This document shows positions 45,836 through 54,587 of a stretch of DNA of 64,000 nucleotides, in pieces. A program made the translations under genes and the position numbers. The number at the start of each line of letters is the position of its first letter. The first letter of the stretch is position 1. The stretch spans positions 248,001 through 312,000 of the forward strand of contig NZ_JAKRNI010000001.1 in the NCBI RefSeq assembly GCF_022346945.1. Reading direction: 5' to 3'. Below the pieces are notes generated by a model. That model saw only the letters and a program-made list of their open reading frames with translations. It was not told the DNA's origin and searched no databases. Source of the stretch: Microbacterium sp. ACRRU. Its GTDB lineage: Bacteria > Actinomycetota > Actinomycetes > Actinomycetales > Microbacteriaceae.

Positions 45836-46828
45836 GTGACCGACGCCGAGCCGACCGTGGGAGACCTGTCCGAGGGACAGGTGCTGCGCGGCATCCTGGA
45901 CCGTCTTCCCGCCTCGACCGCGCCCGTCGGGCCTGGCGACGACGCCGCGGTGCTGGCGGTGCCCGATGGCAGGGTCGTCGCCACCACCGACACGCTCGTG
46001 CACGGTCCGGACTTCCGGCTCGCGTGGTCGTCCGCGGTCGACCTGGGGTACAAGGCCGCGGCGGTCAACCTCGCCGACGTCGCGGCGATGGGTGCCCGAC
46101 CCATCGCGCTGCTCGTGGCGCTGGCCATGCCCGACGAGACCCCGATCGCGTTCGTGCGCGGTCTCGCCGACGGGCTCGCGCAGGCGTGCGCCGAACTCGC
46201 GCCGGGCTGCGCCGTCGAGGGCGGTGACCTGACCGCCTCCGACACCCTGACGATCGCCGTCACGGCCCTGGGCAGCCTGGAAGGTCGCGCGCCCGTGCGC
46301 CGCTCCGGGGCGCGGCCCGGGGATGCGGTCCACGTCATCGGGGAGCTCGGTGTGGCGGCTCGGGGCCTGGATCTGCTGTTCACGCGATTCACGGATGCCG
46401 CGGGCTCACCGGTGGCGGTGACCCCGGAGGGTCGGGCGGCCCTCGACCCCGCAGACTCTTACGCGCTCGATCGACAGTTGCGCCCCCGCCCTCCGATCGC
46501 CGACGCGCTGCGGGCGGCGGACGCCGGTGCGACGGCGATGATGGACGTCTCCGACGGTCTCGCGCTGGATGCCACGCGCCTCGCGGACGCGTCGATGGTG
46601 ACGATCGCGTTCGACGCGGGGGCGCTGGGCGAGGACGTCGCGCTCGCGCTGGGCGGGGGAGAGGACCACGGCTTCCTCGCGACGTTCCCCGAGGGCGTCG
46701 TCGCCCCCGGGCGGCGTGTCGGGACCGTGCACCCGCGGGGCGAGGTCGCGGTCACGGTCGACGGTCGGCCCTGGACCGGCCACGCAGGCTGGGATCCCTA
46801 TCGCGACTGGGACGCCGGCCGCGGCTGA
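45836..46828 (+). CDS. thiL: Thiamine-monophosphate kinase
   Basis: Phosphorylates thiamine monophosphate to the active cofactor diphosphate. 330 residues of the PurM/ThiL fold: GDDAAVLAVPDGRVVATTDTL split in two parts (metal-binding GDDAA), KAAAVNLADVAAMGA, EGGDLTASDTLTIAVTALG and the late MDVSDGLALDATRLA motif are typical. The diphosphate is needed by the IlvB enzyme elsewhere in this window. GTG start at leaderless distance from TAGCGT. Convergent with rsmD; a large palindrome lies between. Confidence 0.94.
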   Translation: MTDAEPTVGDLSEGQVLRGILDRLPASTAPVGPGDDAAVLAVPDGRVVATTDTLVHGPDFRLAWSSAVDLGYKAAAVNLADVAAMGARPIALLVALAMPDETPIAFVRGLADGLAQACAELAPGCAVEGGDLTASDTLTIAVTALGSLEGRAPVRRSGARPGDAVHVIGELGVAARGLDLLFTRFTDAAGSPVAVTPEGRAALDPADSYALDRQLRPRPPIADALRAADAGATAMMDVSDGLALDATRLADASMVTIAFDAGALGEDVALALGGGEDHGFLATFPEGVVAPGRRVGTVHPRGEVAVTVDGRPWTGHAGWDPYRDWDAGRG

Positions 46829-46840
46829 CGTCCCCCTAGG

Positions 46841-46904
46841 GCGCGAGTCGCCAGGTTTTGTCGCCTGCCGCGCGCGGCAAGCGACAAAACTTGGCGACTC
46901 GCGC
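46841..46904. repeat. 64-bp near-perfect palindrome without spacer
   Basis: Two 32-bp halves (46841-46872 and 46873-46904) are reverse complements at 30 of 32 positions and abut directly. The AT-rich core GGTTTTGTCGC/GCGACAAAAC stands out. It lies between convergent thiL and rsmD. Confidence 0.88.
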
Positions 46905-46919
46905 GCGGCAGGACGGTGG

Positions 46920-47483
46920 TCAGCGGGACGGTCGGCCCCACCAGAGCGTCGTGTCGCCGTAGGTGCGATCGCGCTCGGGCTCGAGGCCGGCGGCCGCCCA
47001 GTCGGGGGCATGAGATCGTTTGGCGCGCTCGACGACCACCGCGGCGTCCGGGCTCAAGCGCGGAGCGAGGCTCGTGAGGACCCGAGCGATCTCGTCATCG
47101 GTGGCGTCGTAGGGCGGGTCGAGGAACACGAGGTCCCACTCCGCGGTTGCCGCCTCGACGTAGGTCGACGCGTTCGCGCGATGCACGCGCGCCACTCCTC
47201 CCACACCCGCAGACCGCAGGCGGTCGGCGTTCTTCCGGATGAGGGCGGCGGCCGGCGCGGACAGTTCGACGAGGTCGGCGGTGTCGGCGCCCCGGCTGAG
47301 GCTCTCGAGGCCGAGCGCGCCGGACCCCGCGTACAGGTCGAGCACGCGCGCGCCGGCGATGAGGTCGGCCGACTCCAGCGCGCCGAACAGCGACTCGCGC
47401 ACGCGGTCGCTGGTGGGCCGCGTGCCCTTGGCCGGGACGTCGAGGACCGTGCCGCCCGCGCGGCCGGAGATGATGCGAGTCAC
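46920..47483 (-). CDS. rsmD: 16S rRNA (guanine(966)-N2)-methyltransferase
   Basis: SAM-dependent methylation of G966 in 16S rRNA of the 30S subunit. 187 residues. N-terminal MTRIISGRAGGTVL is characteristic of RsmD; SAM motif VLDLYAGSGALGLESLSRG and catalytic DPPY in DLVFLDPPYD are present. GTG start preceded by GAGGAG and, at 6 bases, TAGGGT, so either leaderless or leadered initiation is possible. Divergent from recG; recG-rsmD-coaD clustering is common in bacteria. Confidence 0.94.
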   Translation of the reverse strand: MTRIISGRAGGTVLDVPAKGTRPTSDRVRESLFGALESADLIAGARVLDLYAGSGALGLESLSRGADTADLVELSAPAAALIRKNADRLRSAGVGGVARVHRANASTYVEAATAEWDLVFLDPPYDATDDEIARVLTSLAPRLSPDAAVVVERAKRSHAPDWAAAGLEPERDRTYGDTTLWWGRPSR

Positions 47484-47489
47484 CTCCTC

Positions 47490-47526
47490 ACCCTACAAAC
47501 CGTGTGTCCGGGGGGATGCCTAGACT
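47490..47526. promoter_or_regulatory. Divergent -10 boxes of rsmD and recG
   Basis: Minus strand TAGGGT (47495 to 47490) ends 6 bases before the rsmD GTG. Plus strand TAGACT (47521-47526) ends 6 bases before the recG ATG at 47533. The gap between genes is 49 bp. Confidence 0.55.
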
Positions 47527-47532
47527 CGGTGC

Positions 47533-49695
<2,163 letters not shown>

Positions 49696-49699
49696 TCGG

Positions 49700-49705
49700 T
49701 AGGCT
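49700..49705 (+). promoter_or_regulatory. -10 box of coaD, leaderless spacing
   Basis: TAGGCT ends 6 bases before the ATG and starts 4 bases after the recG stop, so coaD can be expressed separately from recG. Confidence 0.55.
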
Positions 49706-49711
49706 GGCGAT

Positions 49712-50209
49712 ATGAGTCCGCGGATCGCCGTCGTACCCGGTTCCTTCGACCCTCCGACGCGGGGGCACCTCGACGTGATCCGCCGGGCCGCCGGTCTGTT
49801 CGATCAGTTGCACGTGCTGGTCGTCCACAATCCCGGCAAAGAGGCGATGCTGCCCATCGCCCAGCGTCAGGCTCTCCTCGAGCAGTCGATCCAGGAGGAG
49901 GGCATCGAGGGCGACGTCATCGTCGCGGCGTGGAGCATGGGCCTGCTCGTCGATTACGCCACCGACGTGGGGGCACAGGTTCTCGTCAAGGGCATCCGGT
50001 CCCAGGTCGACGTCGCTTACGAGACTCCCATGGCGATCGTGAACCGCGACCTCGCGCACGTCGAGACGGTGTTCCTCCTGCCCGACCCTTCGCACGCGCT
50101 TGTCTCCAGCTCGCTCGTGCGTCAGGTCGCCGCGCTCGGCGGCGACGTCTCGCCCTACGTGCCGGGCCCGGTTGCTCGGTTCCTCGACACCGGCGCGCGC
50201 GGGCTCTGA
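49712..50209 (+). CDS. coaD: Phosphopantetheine adenylyltransferase
   Basis: Penultimate step of coenzyme A synthesis: adenylates 4'-phosphopantetheine. 165 residues. Nucleotidyltransferase motif [14 protein letters not shown] (T/HxGH-type at the start), [12 protein letters not shown] and the C-terminal [16 protein letters not shown] are family signatures. Sits between recG and the yceD-rpmF pair, as in many bacteria. Confidence 0.95.
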   Translation: MSPRIAVVPGSFDPPTRGHLDVIRRAAGLFDQLHVLVVHNPGKEAMLPIAQRQALLEQSIQEEGIEGDVIVAAWSMGLLVDYATDVGAQVLVKGIRSQVDVAYETPMAIVNRDLAHVETVFLLPDPSHALVSSSLVRQVAALGGDVSPYVPGPVARFLDTGARGL

Positions 50210-50248
50210 GCCCTCGTTCCGCACGGCCCCCGTTCAGGGCCGCGCGGG

Positions 50249-50254
50249 TAGCAT
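50249..50254 (+). promoter_or_regulatory. -10 box of the yceD-rpmF-rnc-mutM group
   Basis: TAGCAT ends 8 bases before the GTG of the yceD-like gene, without an intervening Shine-Dalgarno. Confidence 0.5.
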
Positions 50255-50262
50255 GGACGACC

Positions 50263-50823
50263 GTGAGAACCCACCGCCCCGGCCCCTTCCAGCTCCCCGT
50301 GCGCGATATCGAGCGCAAGCCGGGCGAGATGCGCGAGCACGAGCTCGACATCCCCGCTCCGGAGAAGTGGGGCGAGGGCCTCGTGTCCGTCGCCGCCGCG
50401 GAACCGCTCGAGATCGACGTGCGCCTGGAGTCGGTGCACGAAGGCATTCTCGCGTCGGGAACCGTCGACACCACGGCGACGGGAGTGTGCGGCCGTTGCC
50501 TCACCGACATCACCGAGCCTGTCGAAGTCGAGTTCCAGGAACTTTTCGCGTATCCTGGGGACGAAGCGAACGACTTCGAAGTTCAAGACGACCACGTGGA
50601 TCTTGAAAATCTGGTCCGGGATGCCATTGTCCTCTCGCTTCCGTTCCAGCCGGTGTGTCAGCCGGATTGCCTCGGGCTCGACCCGGTCACGGGTGAGAAG
50701 CTGACGGAGAGCGCCGGTGACACGGAGCAGACGCCTGTCGATCCTCGGTGGGCCGCGCTCCAGCAGTACACCCCAGACGACGGCGATGCGCTCCGCGCCG
50801 CCCCCAAGACAGAGAAGAGCTAG
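50263..50823 (+). CDS. YceD-family (DUF177) protein, ribosomal large-subunit linked
   Basis: 186 residues. The DUF177/YceD domain includes [20 protein letters not shown] in its centre and a Cys pair in VCQPDC; four cysteines in a C-X2-C / C-X3-C arrangement may bind zinc. Homologues sit before rpmF across bacteria and plants, and the plant protein is linked to 23S rRNA accumulation. GTG start is chosen from the -10 box and family N-terminus; the longer frame is a shadow of coaD. rpmF begins 2 bases after its stop. Confidence 0.88.
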   Translation: MRTHRPGPFQLPVRDIERKPGEMREHELDIPAPEKWGEGLVSVAAAEPLEIDVRLESVHEGILASGTVDTTATGVCGRCLTDITEPVEVEFQELFAYPGDEANDFEVQDDHVDLENLVRDAIVLSLPFQPVCQPDCLGLDPVTGEKLTESAGDTEQTPVDPRWAALQQYTPDDGDALRAAPKTEKS

Positions 50824-50825
50824 CC

Positions 50826-51035
50826 ATGGCAGGTAACCCCCCGAAGCGGAAGGTCTCCCGCTCCAACACCCGCTCGCGTCGCGCGCAGTGGAAGGCCGAA
50901 GCCCCCGCGCTGGTCAAGACCATCGAGAACGGCAAGGTCGTCTACAGCCGCCCCCACCAGGCGAAGGTCGTCACCGACTCGCAGGGCACCGAGCTCTTCC
51001 TCGAGTACAAGGGCCGCAAGGTCGCCGACGTCTGA
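50826..51035 (+). CDS. rpmF: 50S ribosomal protein L32 (zinc-free form)
   Basis: Ribosomal protein of 69 residues. [20 protein letters not shown] at the start is typical of L32. There is no cysteine at all, so the zinc-ribbon of C+ L32 proteins is absent and this is the zinc-independent (C-) type. Two bases after the yceD-like gene and 10 bases before rnc. Confidence 0.95.
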   Translation: MAGNPPKRKVSRSNTRSRRAQWKAEAPALVKTIENGKVVYSRPHQAKVVTDSQGTELFLEYKGRKVADV

Positions 51036-51045
51036 TCAACGTCCG

Positions 51046-51726
51046 GTGACGCGTAACGCTGCGCTCATCGAGAAGCTCGGGGTCGACATCGACCCCGAGC
51101 TTCTTTCTCTTGCGCTGACCCATCGCTCGTTCGCTTACGAGAACGGCGGCATTCCGCACAACGAGCGCCTCGAGTTCCTCGGCGACTCGGTCCTCGGCCA
51201 AGCGGTGACGGTGCGTTTGTACACCCGGCATCCGGAGCTCGACGAGGGGAGCCTCGCCAAGCGACGCGCGAGCGTCGTGTCGACCGTGGCCCTCGCGGAG
51301 GTCGCGCGGGCCATCGGGCTCGGCGATCATGTGCGCCTCGGGCGCGGGGAGATCCTCACGGGCGGCCGTGACAAGGACTCGATCCTCGCCGACACGATGG
51401 AGGCGGTGATCGGGGCGACGTACCTGTCTGCGGGTCCTGACGCCGCGACCGGTCTGGTGCTGCGCCTGGTCGAGCCGCTGCTGGCGGATCCGGACCGTTA
51501 CGGCGCGGCGATGGATCCGAAGACCAGCCTTCAGGAGATCGCGGCGCGCCTCGCGCTCCCGGCGCCCGTGTACTCGGTGGCGGCGGCCGGTCCGGACCAC
51601 GATCGGCGTTTCACCGCGACGGTCGTCGTCGGCGACGTCACGGCCCAGGGGCTGGGGTCGAGCAAGAAGCACGCCGAGATGGCTGCGGCGCTCACGGCAT
51701 GGCGCGAGTTGAGCGCGCGTGCCTGA
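51046..51726 (+). CDS. rnc: Ribonuclease III
   Basis: Double-strand-specific endoribonuclease for rRNA processing and mRNA decay. 226 residues. Catalytic signature HNERLEFLGDSVLG with Glu40, Glu43 and Asp47, the second acidic patch DTMEAVIGATYL, and a C-terminal dsRNA-binding domain (about 155-225) ending in GLGSSKKHAEMAAALTAW. GTG start. Its stop overlaps the mutM start by 8 bases. Confidence 0.95.
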   Translation: MTRNAALIEKLGVDIDPELLSLALTHRSFAYENGGIPHNERLEFLGDSVLGQAVTVRLYTRHPELDEGSLAKRRASVVSTVALAEVARAIGLGDHVRLGRGEILTGGRDKDSILADTMEAVIGATYLSAGPDAATGLVLRLVEPLLADPDRYGAAMDPKTSLQEIAARLALPAPVYSVAAAGPDHDRRFTATVVVGDVTAQGLGSSKKHAEMAAALTAWRELSARA

Positions 51727-52609
51727 ACTCCCCGAGGTCGAGGTGGTCCGCGCCGGCCTCGAGCCGGCGGTCAGCGGCGCCCTCATCGTCTCGGTCGACG
51801 TGCGCGACGCCCGAGCGCTGACGCGACACACGGGCACGGCGGAGCACTTCGAGGCGGAGCTCACCGGTCGGCGGATCTCTGCCGCGGTGCGGCGCGGCAA
51901 GTTCCTGTGGATGCCGGTCGGAGACGACGAGGCGATCGTCGCCCACCTGGGGATGAGCGGTCAGATGCTTCTGCGCGTTCCCGGTGCGCCCGAGGAACGG
52001 CACGAACGTATCCGTGTCGAGCTGGAGAACCCGGTTCACGGAGATCTCTCCCTCGTCTTCGCCGACCAGCGCACGTTCGGGTCGCTCGCTCTCGATCGGC
52101 TCATCGACACGCCGGATGCCGCGCCCGCCGGTCGTGGCTCGCCGCTGTCGCGCGTGCCGACGCAGGTGGCCCATATCGCCCGTGACCCGCTCGATCCGGC
52201 TTTCGACGACGCGCGATTCCGGGCGCGGTTGGCGCGGACATCGTCGGGCATCAAGCGCGTGCTGTTGGATCAGACCGTGGCCAGCGGCATCGGCAACATC
52301 TACGCCGATGAGTCGCTGTGGGCCGCGCGCATTCACCCCGAGACCGCGGCATCCAATCTTCCGACCCGCTCGGTGAACCGCCTGCTGGCCGAGATCCGGG
52401 CGGTGCTCGAGAAGGCTCTCGCCGAGGGTGGGACGAGCTTCGACGCGCAGTACGTCAACGTCAATGGGCAGGCGGGGTACTTCGCGCACTCTCTGAACGC
52501 GTACGGCCGCACCGGTCAGCCGTGTCCGCGCTGCGGCCGGCCGATCGTGCGGGTGTCGTTCATGAACCGTTCGAGCCACTTCTGCCCGCGCTGCCAGCGC
52601 ATGCGCTGA
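51719..52609 (+). CDS. mutM: Formamidopyrimidine-DNA glycosylase
   Basis: Excises 8-oxoguanine and other oxidised purines and cleaves the abasic site. 296 residues. Pro2 is the catalytic nucleophile and Glu3 the acid in the N-terminal PELPEVEVVR; Lys61 in RRGKFLW contacts the phosphate. The H2TH region (VASGIGNIYADESLWAA) and C-terminal zinc finger (CPRCGRP ... FCPRCQ) are complete. GTG start, set by Pro2, overlapping rnc. Confidence 0.95.
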   Translation: MPELPEVEVVRAGLEPAVSGALIVSVDVRDARALTRHTGTAEHFEAELTGRRISAAVRRGKFLWMPVGDDEAIVAHLGMSGQMLLRVPGAPEERHERIRVELENPVHGDLSLVFADQRTFGSLALDRLIDTPDAAPAGRGSPLSRVPTQVAHIARDPLDPAFDDARFRARLARTSSGIKRVLLDQTVASGIGNIYADESLWAARIHPETAASNLPTRSVNRLLAEIRAVLEKALAEGGTSFDAQYVNVNGQAGYFAHSLNAYGRTGQPCPRCGRPIVRVSFMNRSSHFCPRCQRMR

Positions 52610-52638
52610 CCGGTTTCGCTGCTCGGCCGTTCGGGCGT

Positions 52639-52703
52639 GAGACCGCATCCCGCCGACGAATCCGCCGCGGGAAGCGGGACAGATGTCGGCGGGATGCGGT
52701 TTC
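52639..52703. repeat. Intergenic inverted repeat with 16-bp perfect core arms
   Basis: ACCGCATCCCGCCGAC (52642-52657) and its reverse complement (52685-52700), extendable to about 19 bp with wobble pairs; 27-base spacer. Between convergent mutM and the GNAT gene. Confidence 0.85.
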
Positions 52704-52726
52704 GGCGAAGTGCGTACGGCGTCGGA

Positions 52727-53809
52727 TCACGCGAGCGTCTTCTGCCACGCCCCCTCGTACGACGTCGGCACGAAGCCGATCGCCTCGTTGATCGACAGCA
52801 TGGGCCGGTTCTCCTCGGCGTTGTACGTCATGACGCGCGGCGACTCCGGGACCGCCTCGCGCCACGCGAGCAGCCCGGCGCACTTGACGAGCATGCCCAG
52901 GCGGTGGCCGCGGTGGGCAGCGACGACCAGGGTGTCCTCCTGGCTGGTCACGGTCGTCGGGTCCTTGCCGATGGCCAGTTCGTTGAACGCCGCGAGCTCG
53001 CCCGTGTCGACGTGCTGCGCCACGGTCACGAGGACGTGACGTTCGGCATCGGTGTACGTCCGTTCCCACTCGAGCACGCGGTTGGCGTCCCACTGCTCCT
53101 CGTCGTAGTCGAGACCCGCCGATGGTGCGTCGGTGACCATCCGTGACTTCATCGCGGCGTAGGCCTCGACGAACTCCGGGGGAGTGGGGAGGATCCACTG
53201 GATGACGCGGTATCCCGCGGCCGCCTCCTCCGCCTCGGCGAGAAGGCGGCGCAGATGGGGCTCGGCGCCGGTCAGGTCGAGGTAGCTCTGACGGACGATC
53301 TGCTCGAGCCGATATCCGGATGCCAGGAAGAACCGGGCCGCGTGGTCGAGGGGAATGTGGCCGAAGCCCGTCGGCGCGTCCAGCTGCGGACCGGCGACGG
53401 CGGGGTGCTCCGCCCACGACTGCAGGACGGTGCGACCGTGTTCCCGCGCGGTGCGCTCGATGAGGTCGTGGGCGGCACGGCCGATGCCGCGCCCCCACAC
53501 GTTGCGGCGCAGTTCGATGAGCCAGAAGGCCGTGCGTGCGCCCTCCTCCTGGGGGAGGTCGAGGCCGACGCGCCCCACCACCTCGCCGTCCACGACGGCC
53601 AACCACAGAAGGCGGATCTGCGAAGCGGTCGGCCGGTATGCGGGAAGGAGCTCGTCGGCGGGCATGGCGTGGTCGTCGTGTCCGGCGATCTCCGCGTAGA
53701 CGATGTTGCGTACGCGGGTCATCTCGCGGAAGTCGGCGGCGTCGGCGTCGTCGATGGAGGCGGGTATGCGGAGGGGGCGCAGCTCGAGGCCGGCCGGGAG
53801 GGTGATCAT
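52727..53809 (-). CDS. Tandem-GNAT acetyltransferase family protein
   Basis: 360 residues with two GNAT-like domains. The first (about 1-165) has the acetyl-CoA loop as NVWGRGIGRAAHDLIE; the second (about 190-360) has VVAAHRGHRLGMLVKCAGL and the tail NRPMLSINEAIGFVPTSYE. Such double-GNAT proteins are common in actinobacteria (mycothiol synthase is one member, but these motifs do not single it out), usually of unknown substrate. ATG at 53809 is chosen at the start of homology; a longer frame runs through non-coding sequence. It is last in a minus-strand run with a 93-residue gene and a 32-residue small ORF. Confidence 0.82.
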   Translation of the reverse strand: MITLPAGLELRPLRIPASIDDADAADFREMTRVRNIVYAEIAGHDDHAMPADELLPAYRPTASQIRLLWLAVVDGEVVGRVGLDLPQEEGARTAFWLIELRRNVWGRGIGRAAHDLIERTAREHGRTVLQSWAEHPAVAGPQLDAPTGFGHIPLDHAARFFLASGYRLEQIVRQSYLDLTGAEPHLRRLLAEAEEAAAGYRVIQWILPTPPEFVEAYAAMKSRMVTDAPSAGLDYDEEQWDANRVLEWERTYTDAERHVLVTVAQHVDTGELAAFNELAIGKDPTTVTSQEDTLVVAAHRGHRLGMLVKCAGLLAWREAVPESPRVMTYNAEENRPMLSINEAIGFVPTSYEGAWQKTLA

Positions 53810-53864
53810 GTCGGTTCTTTCGTCGGAGGGGAGAAGGGGTGGGGCCGGGGGTGGCCCCACCCGA

Positions 53865-54146
53865 TCAGAAGGGTCGGTGCGCGTGCATCGCGAGCCGCTG
53901 CCAGTCGGCCTCGCGCTGCTGACGTTCGAGGGCATTGTGGCGCGCCAGGTGCGCGGTCTCGGCGGACCGTGCGGCGCGGCGGGCCGCTTCATCGGCGCGG
54001 GCGGCGGCGCGCACCAGCAGCCAGACGCCGAGGCGAAGGGACAGGCGGTCGAGGGGGCCGAGGCGGCGCTCGGCCGAGGGCTCGACGACGGGGACAGAGA
54101 ACGCGGATGCCGTGTGCTGCGGCGCGCGCGTGAGCGAAGTGTTCAT
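53865..54146 (-). CDS. Small protein with one hydrophobic segment, unknown
   Basis: 93 residues. The centre (about 31-50: GPLDRLSLRLGVWLLVRAA) is a short amphipathic or membrane-associated stretch, followed by an Ala/Arg/Glu-rich helix (ARADEAARRAARSAE) and a Gln/Arg-rich end. GGAG precedes the ATG. Its place between a strongly promoted small ORF and a GNAT gene on the same strand suggests one operon. No family recognised. Confidence 0.65.
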   Translation of the reverse strand: MNTSLTRAPQHTASAFSVPVVEPSAERRLGPLDRLSLRLGVWLLVRAAARADEAARRAARSAETAHLARHNALERQQREADWQRLAMHAHRPF

Positions 54147-54211
54147 GCGGAGGCTCCGGTGGAGAGAGGCGAGGAAGAGGCCGAGTCCGGCGTGGCCGGG
54201 ACGGGCGAAGA

Positions 54212-54226
54212 GGGCTTAAGAAGCCC
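54212..54226 (-). promoter_or_regulatory. Small hairpin between the 32-residue ORF and the 93-residue gene
   Basis: On the minus strand GGGCTT-CTT-AAGCCC forms a 6 bp stem with a 3-base loop, followed by TCTTCG. Possibly a partial terminator or processing site that reduces expression of downstream genes. Confidence 0.4.
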
Positions 54227-54294
54227 GGGAGCACGGCATCCGATGATCAGATGACGGTGCGGGTGCGGAGACGCGAAGTCTCAACGCGGCAAGG

Positions 54295-54393
54295 TCACGC
54301 GCGACGCGCTGGCATGCCGACGGCGGTGGTCACTCCACGCAGGGGTGCAGACAGCACGGGGGTGGCGATGAAGCCGGTGGTGTTGCGAATCAT
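54295..54393 (-). CDS. 32-residue small ORF with near-perfect Shine-Dalgarno and strong promoter
   Basis: A 32-codon ORF starting ATG at 54393; the peptide begins MIRNTTGFIATPVLSAP and ends MPARRA. AAAGGAGGT lies 7 bases before the ATG and matches the 16S anti-Shine-Dalgarno, the best site in the window. A consensus-like promoter (TTGACA, 18 bases, TAGCGT) stands about 40 bases further up. The product is hydrophobic in the middle and basic at the end, without Cys or obvious fold; no precise function can be given. It could be a small protein in its own right or a translated leader for the two genes behind it. Too short for usual gene prediction. Confidence 0.6.
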   Translation of the reverse strand: MIRNTTGFIATPVLSAPLRGVTTAVGMPARRA

Positions 54394-54429
54394 GGTGTGA
54401 CCTCCTTTCGACGTCGGTTGCGACCCCCG

Positions 54430-54459
54430 ACGCTAGCGGTGTCGTTCAGCGAATGTCAA
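54430..54459 (-). promoter_or_regulatory. Strong promoter of the small-ORF/93-residue/GNAT operon
   Basis: Minus strand: TTGACA (54459 to 54454), an 18-base spacer, TAGCGT (54435 to 54430). This is the only exact TTGACA paired with a TANNNT that I find in the window. It drives away from smc. Confidence 0.75.
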
Positions 54460-54545
54460 GCGAAGATCCAGAAACGGGTGACATCCGGGCGCGTCGAACG
54501 CGCGACCAATCGGCCAGCCACCGCGGGATTCCGCGGGTCGTCGGG

Positions 54546-54551
54546 TAGCGT
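54546..54551 (+). promoter_or_regulatory. -10 box of smc
   Basis: TAGCGT, about 36 bases before the ATG at 54588, giving a leader of roughly 30 bases with GGGAAGG as ribosome site. Confidence 0.5.
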
Positions 54552-54587
54552 GAAGCGGAATTCCACCTGTCGGGAAGGCGCATCCGT

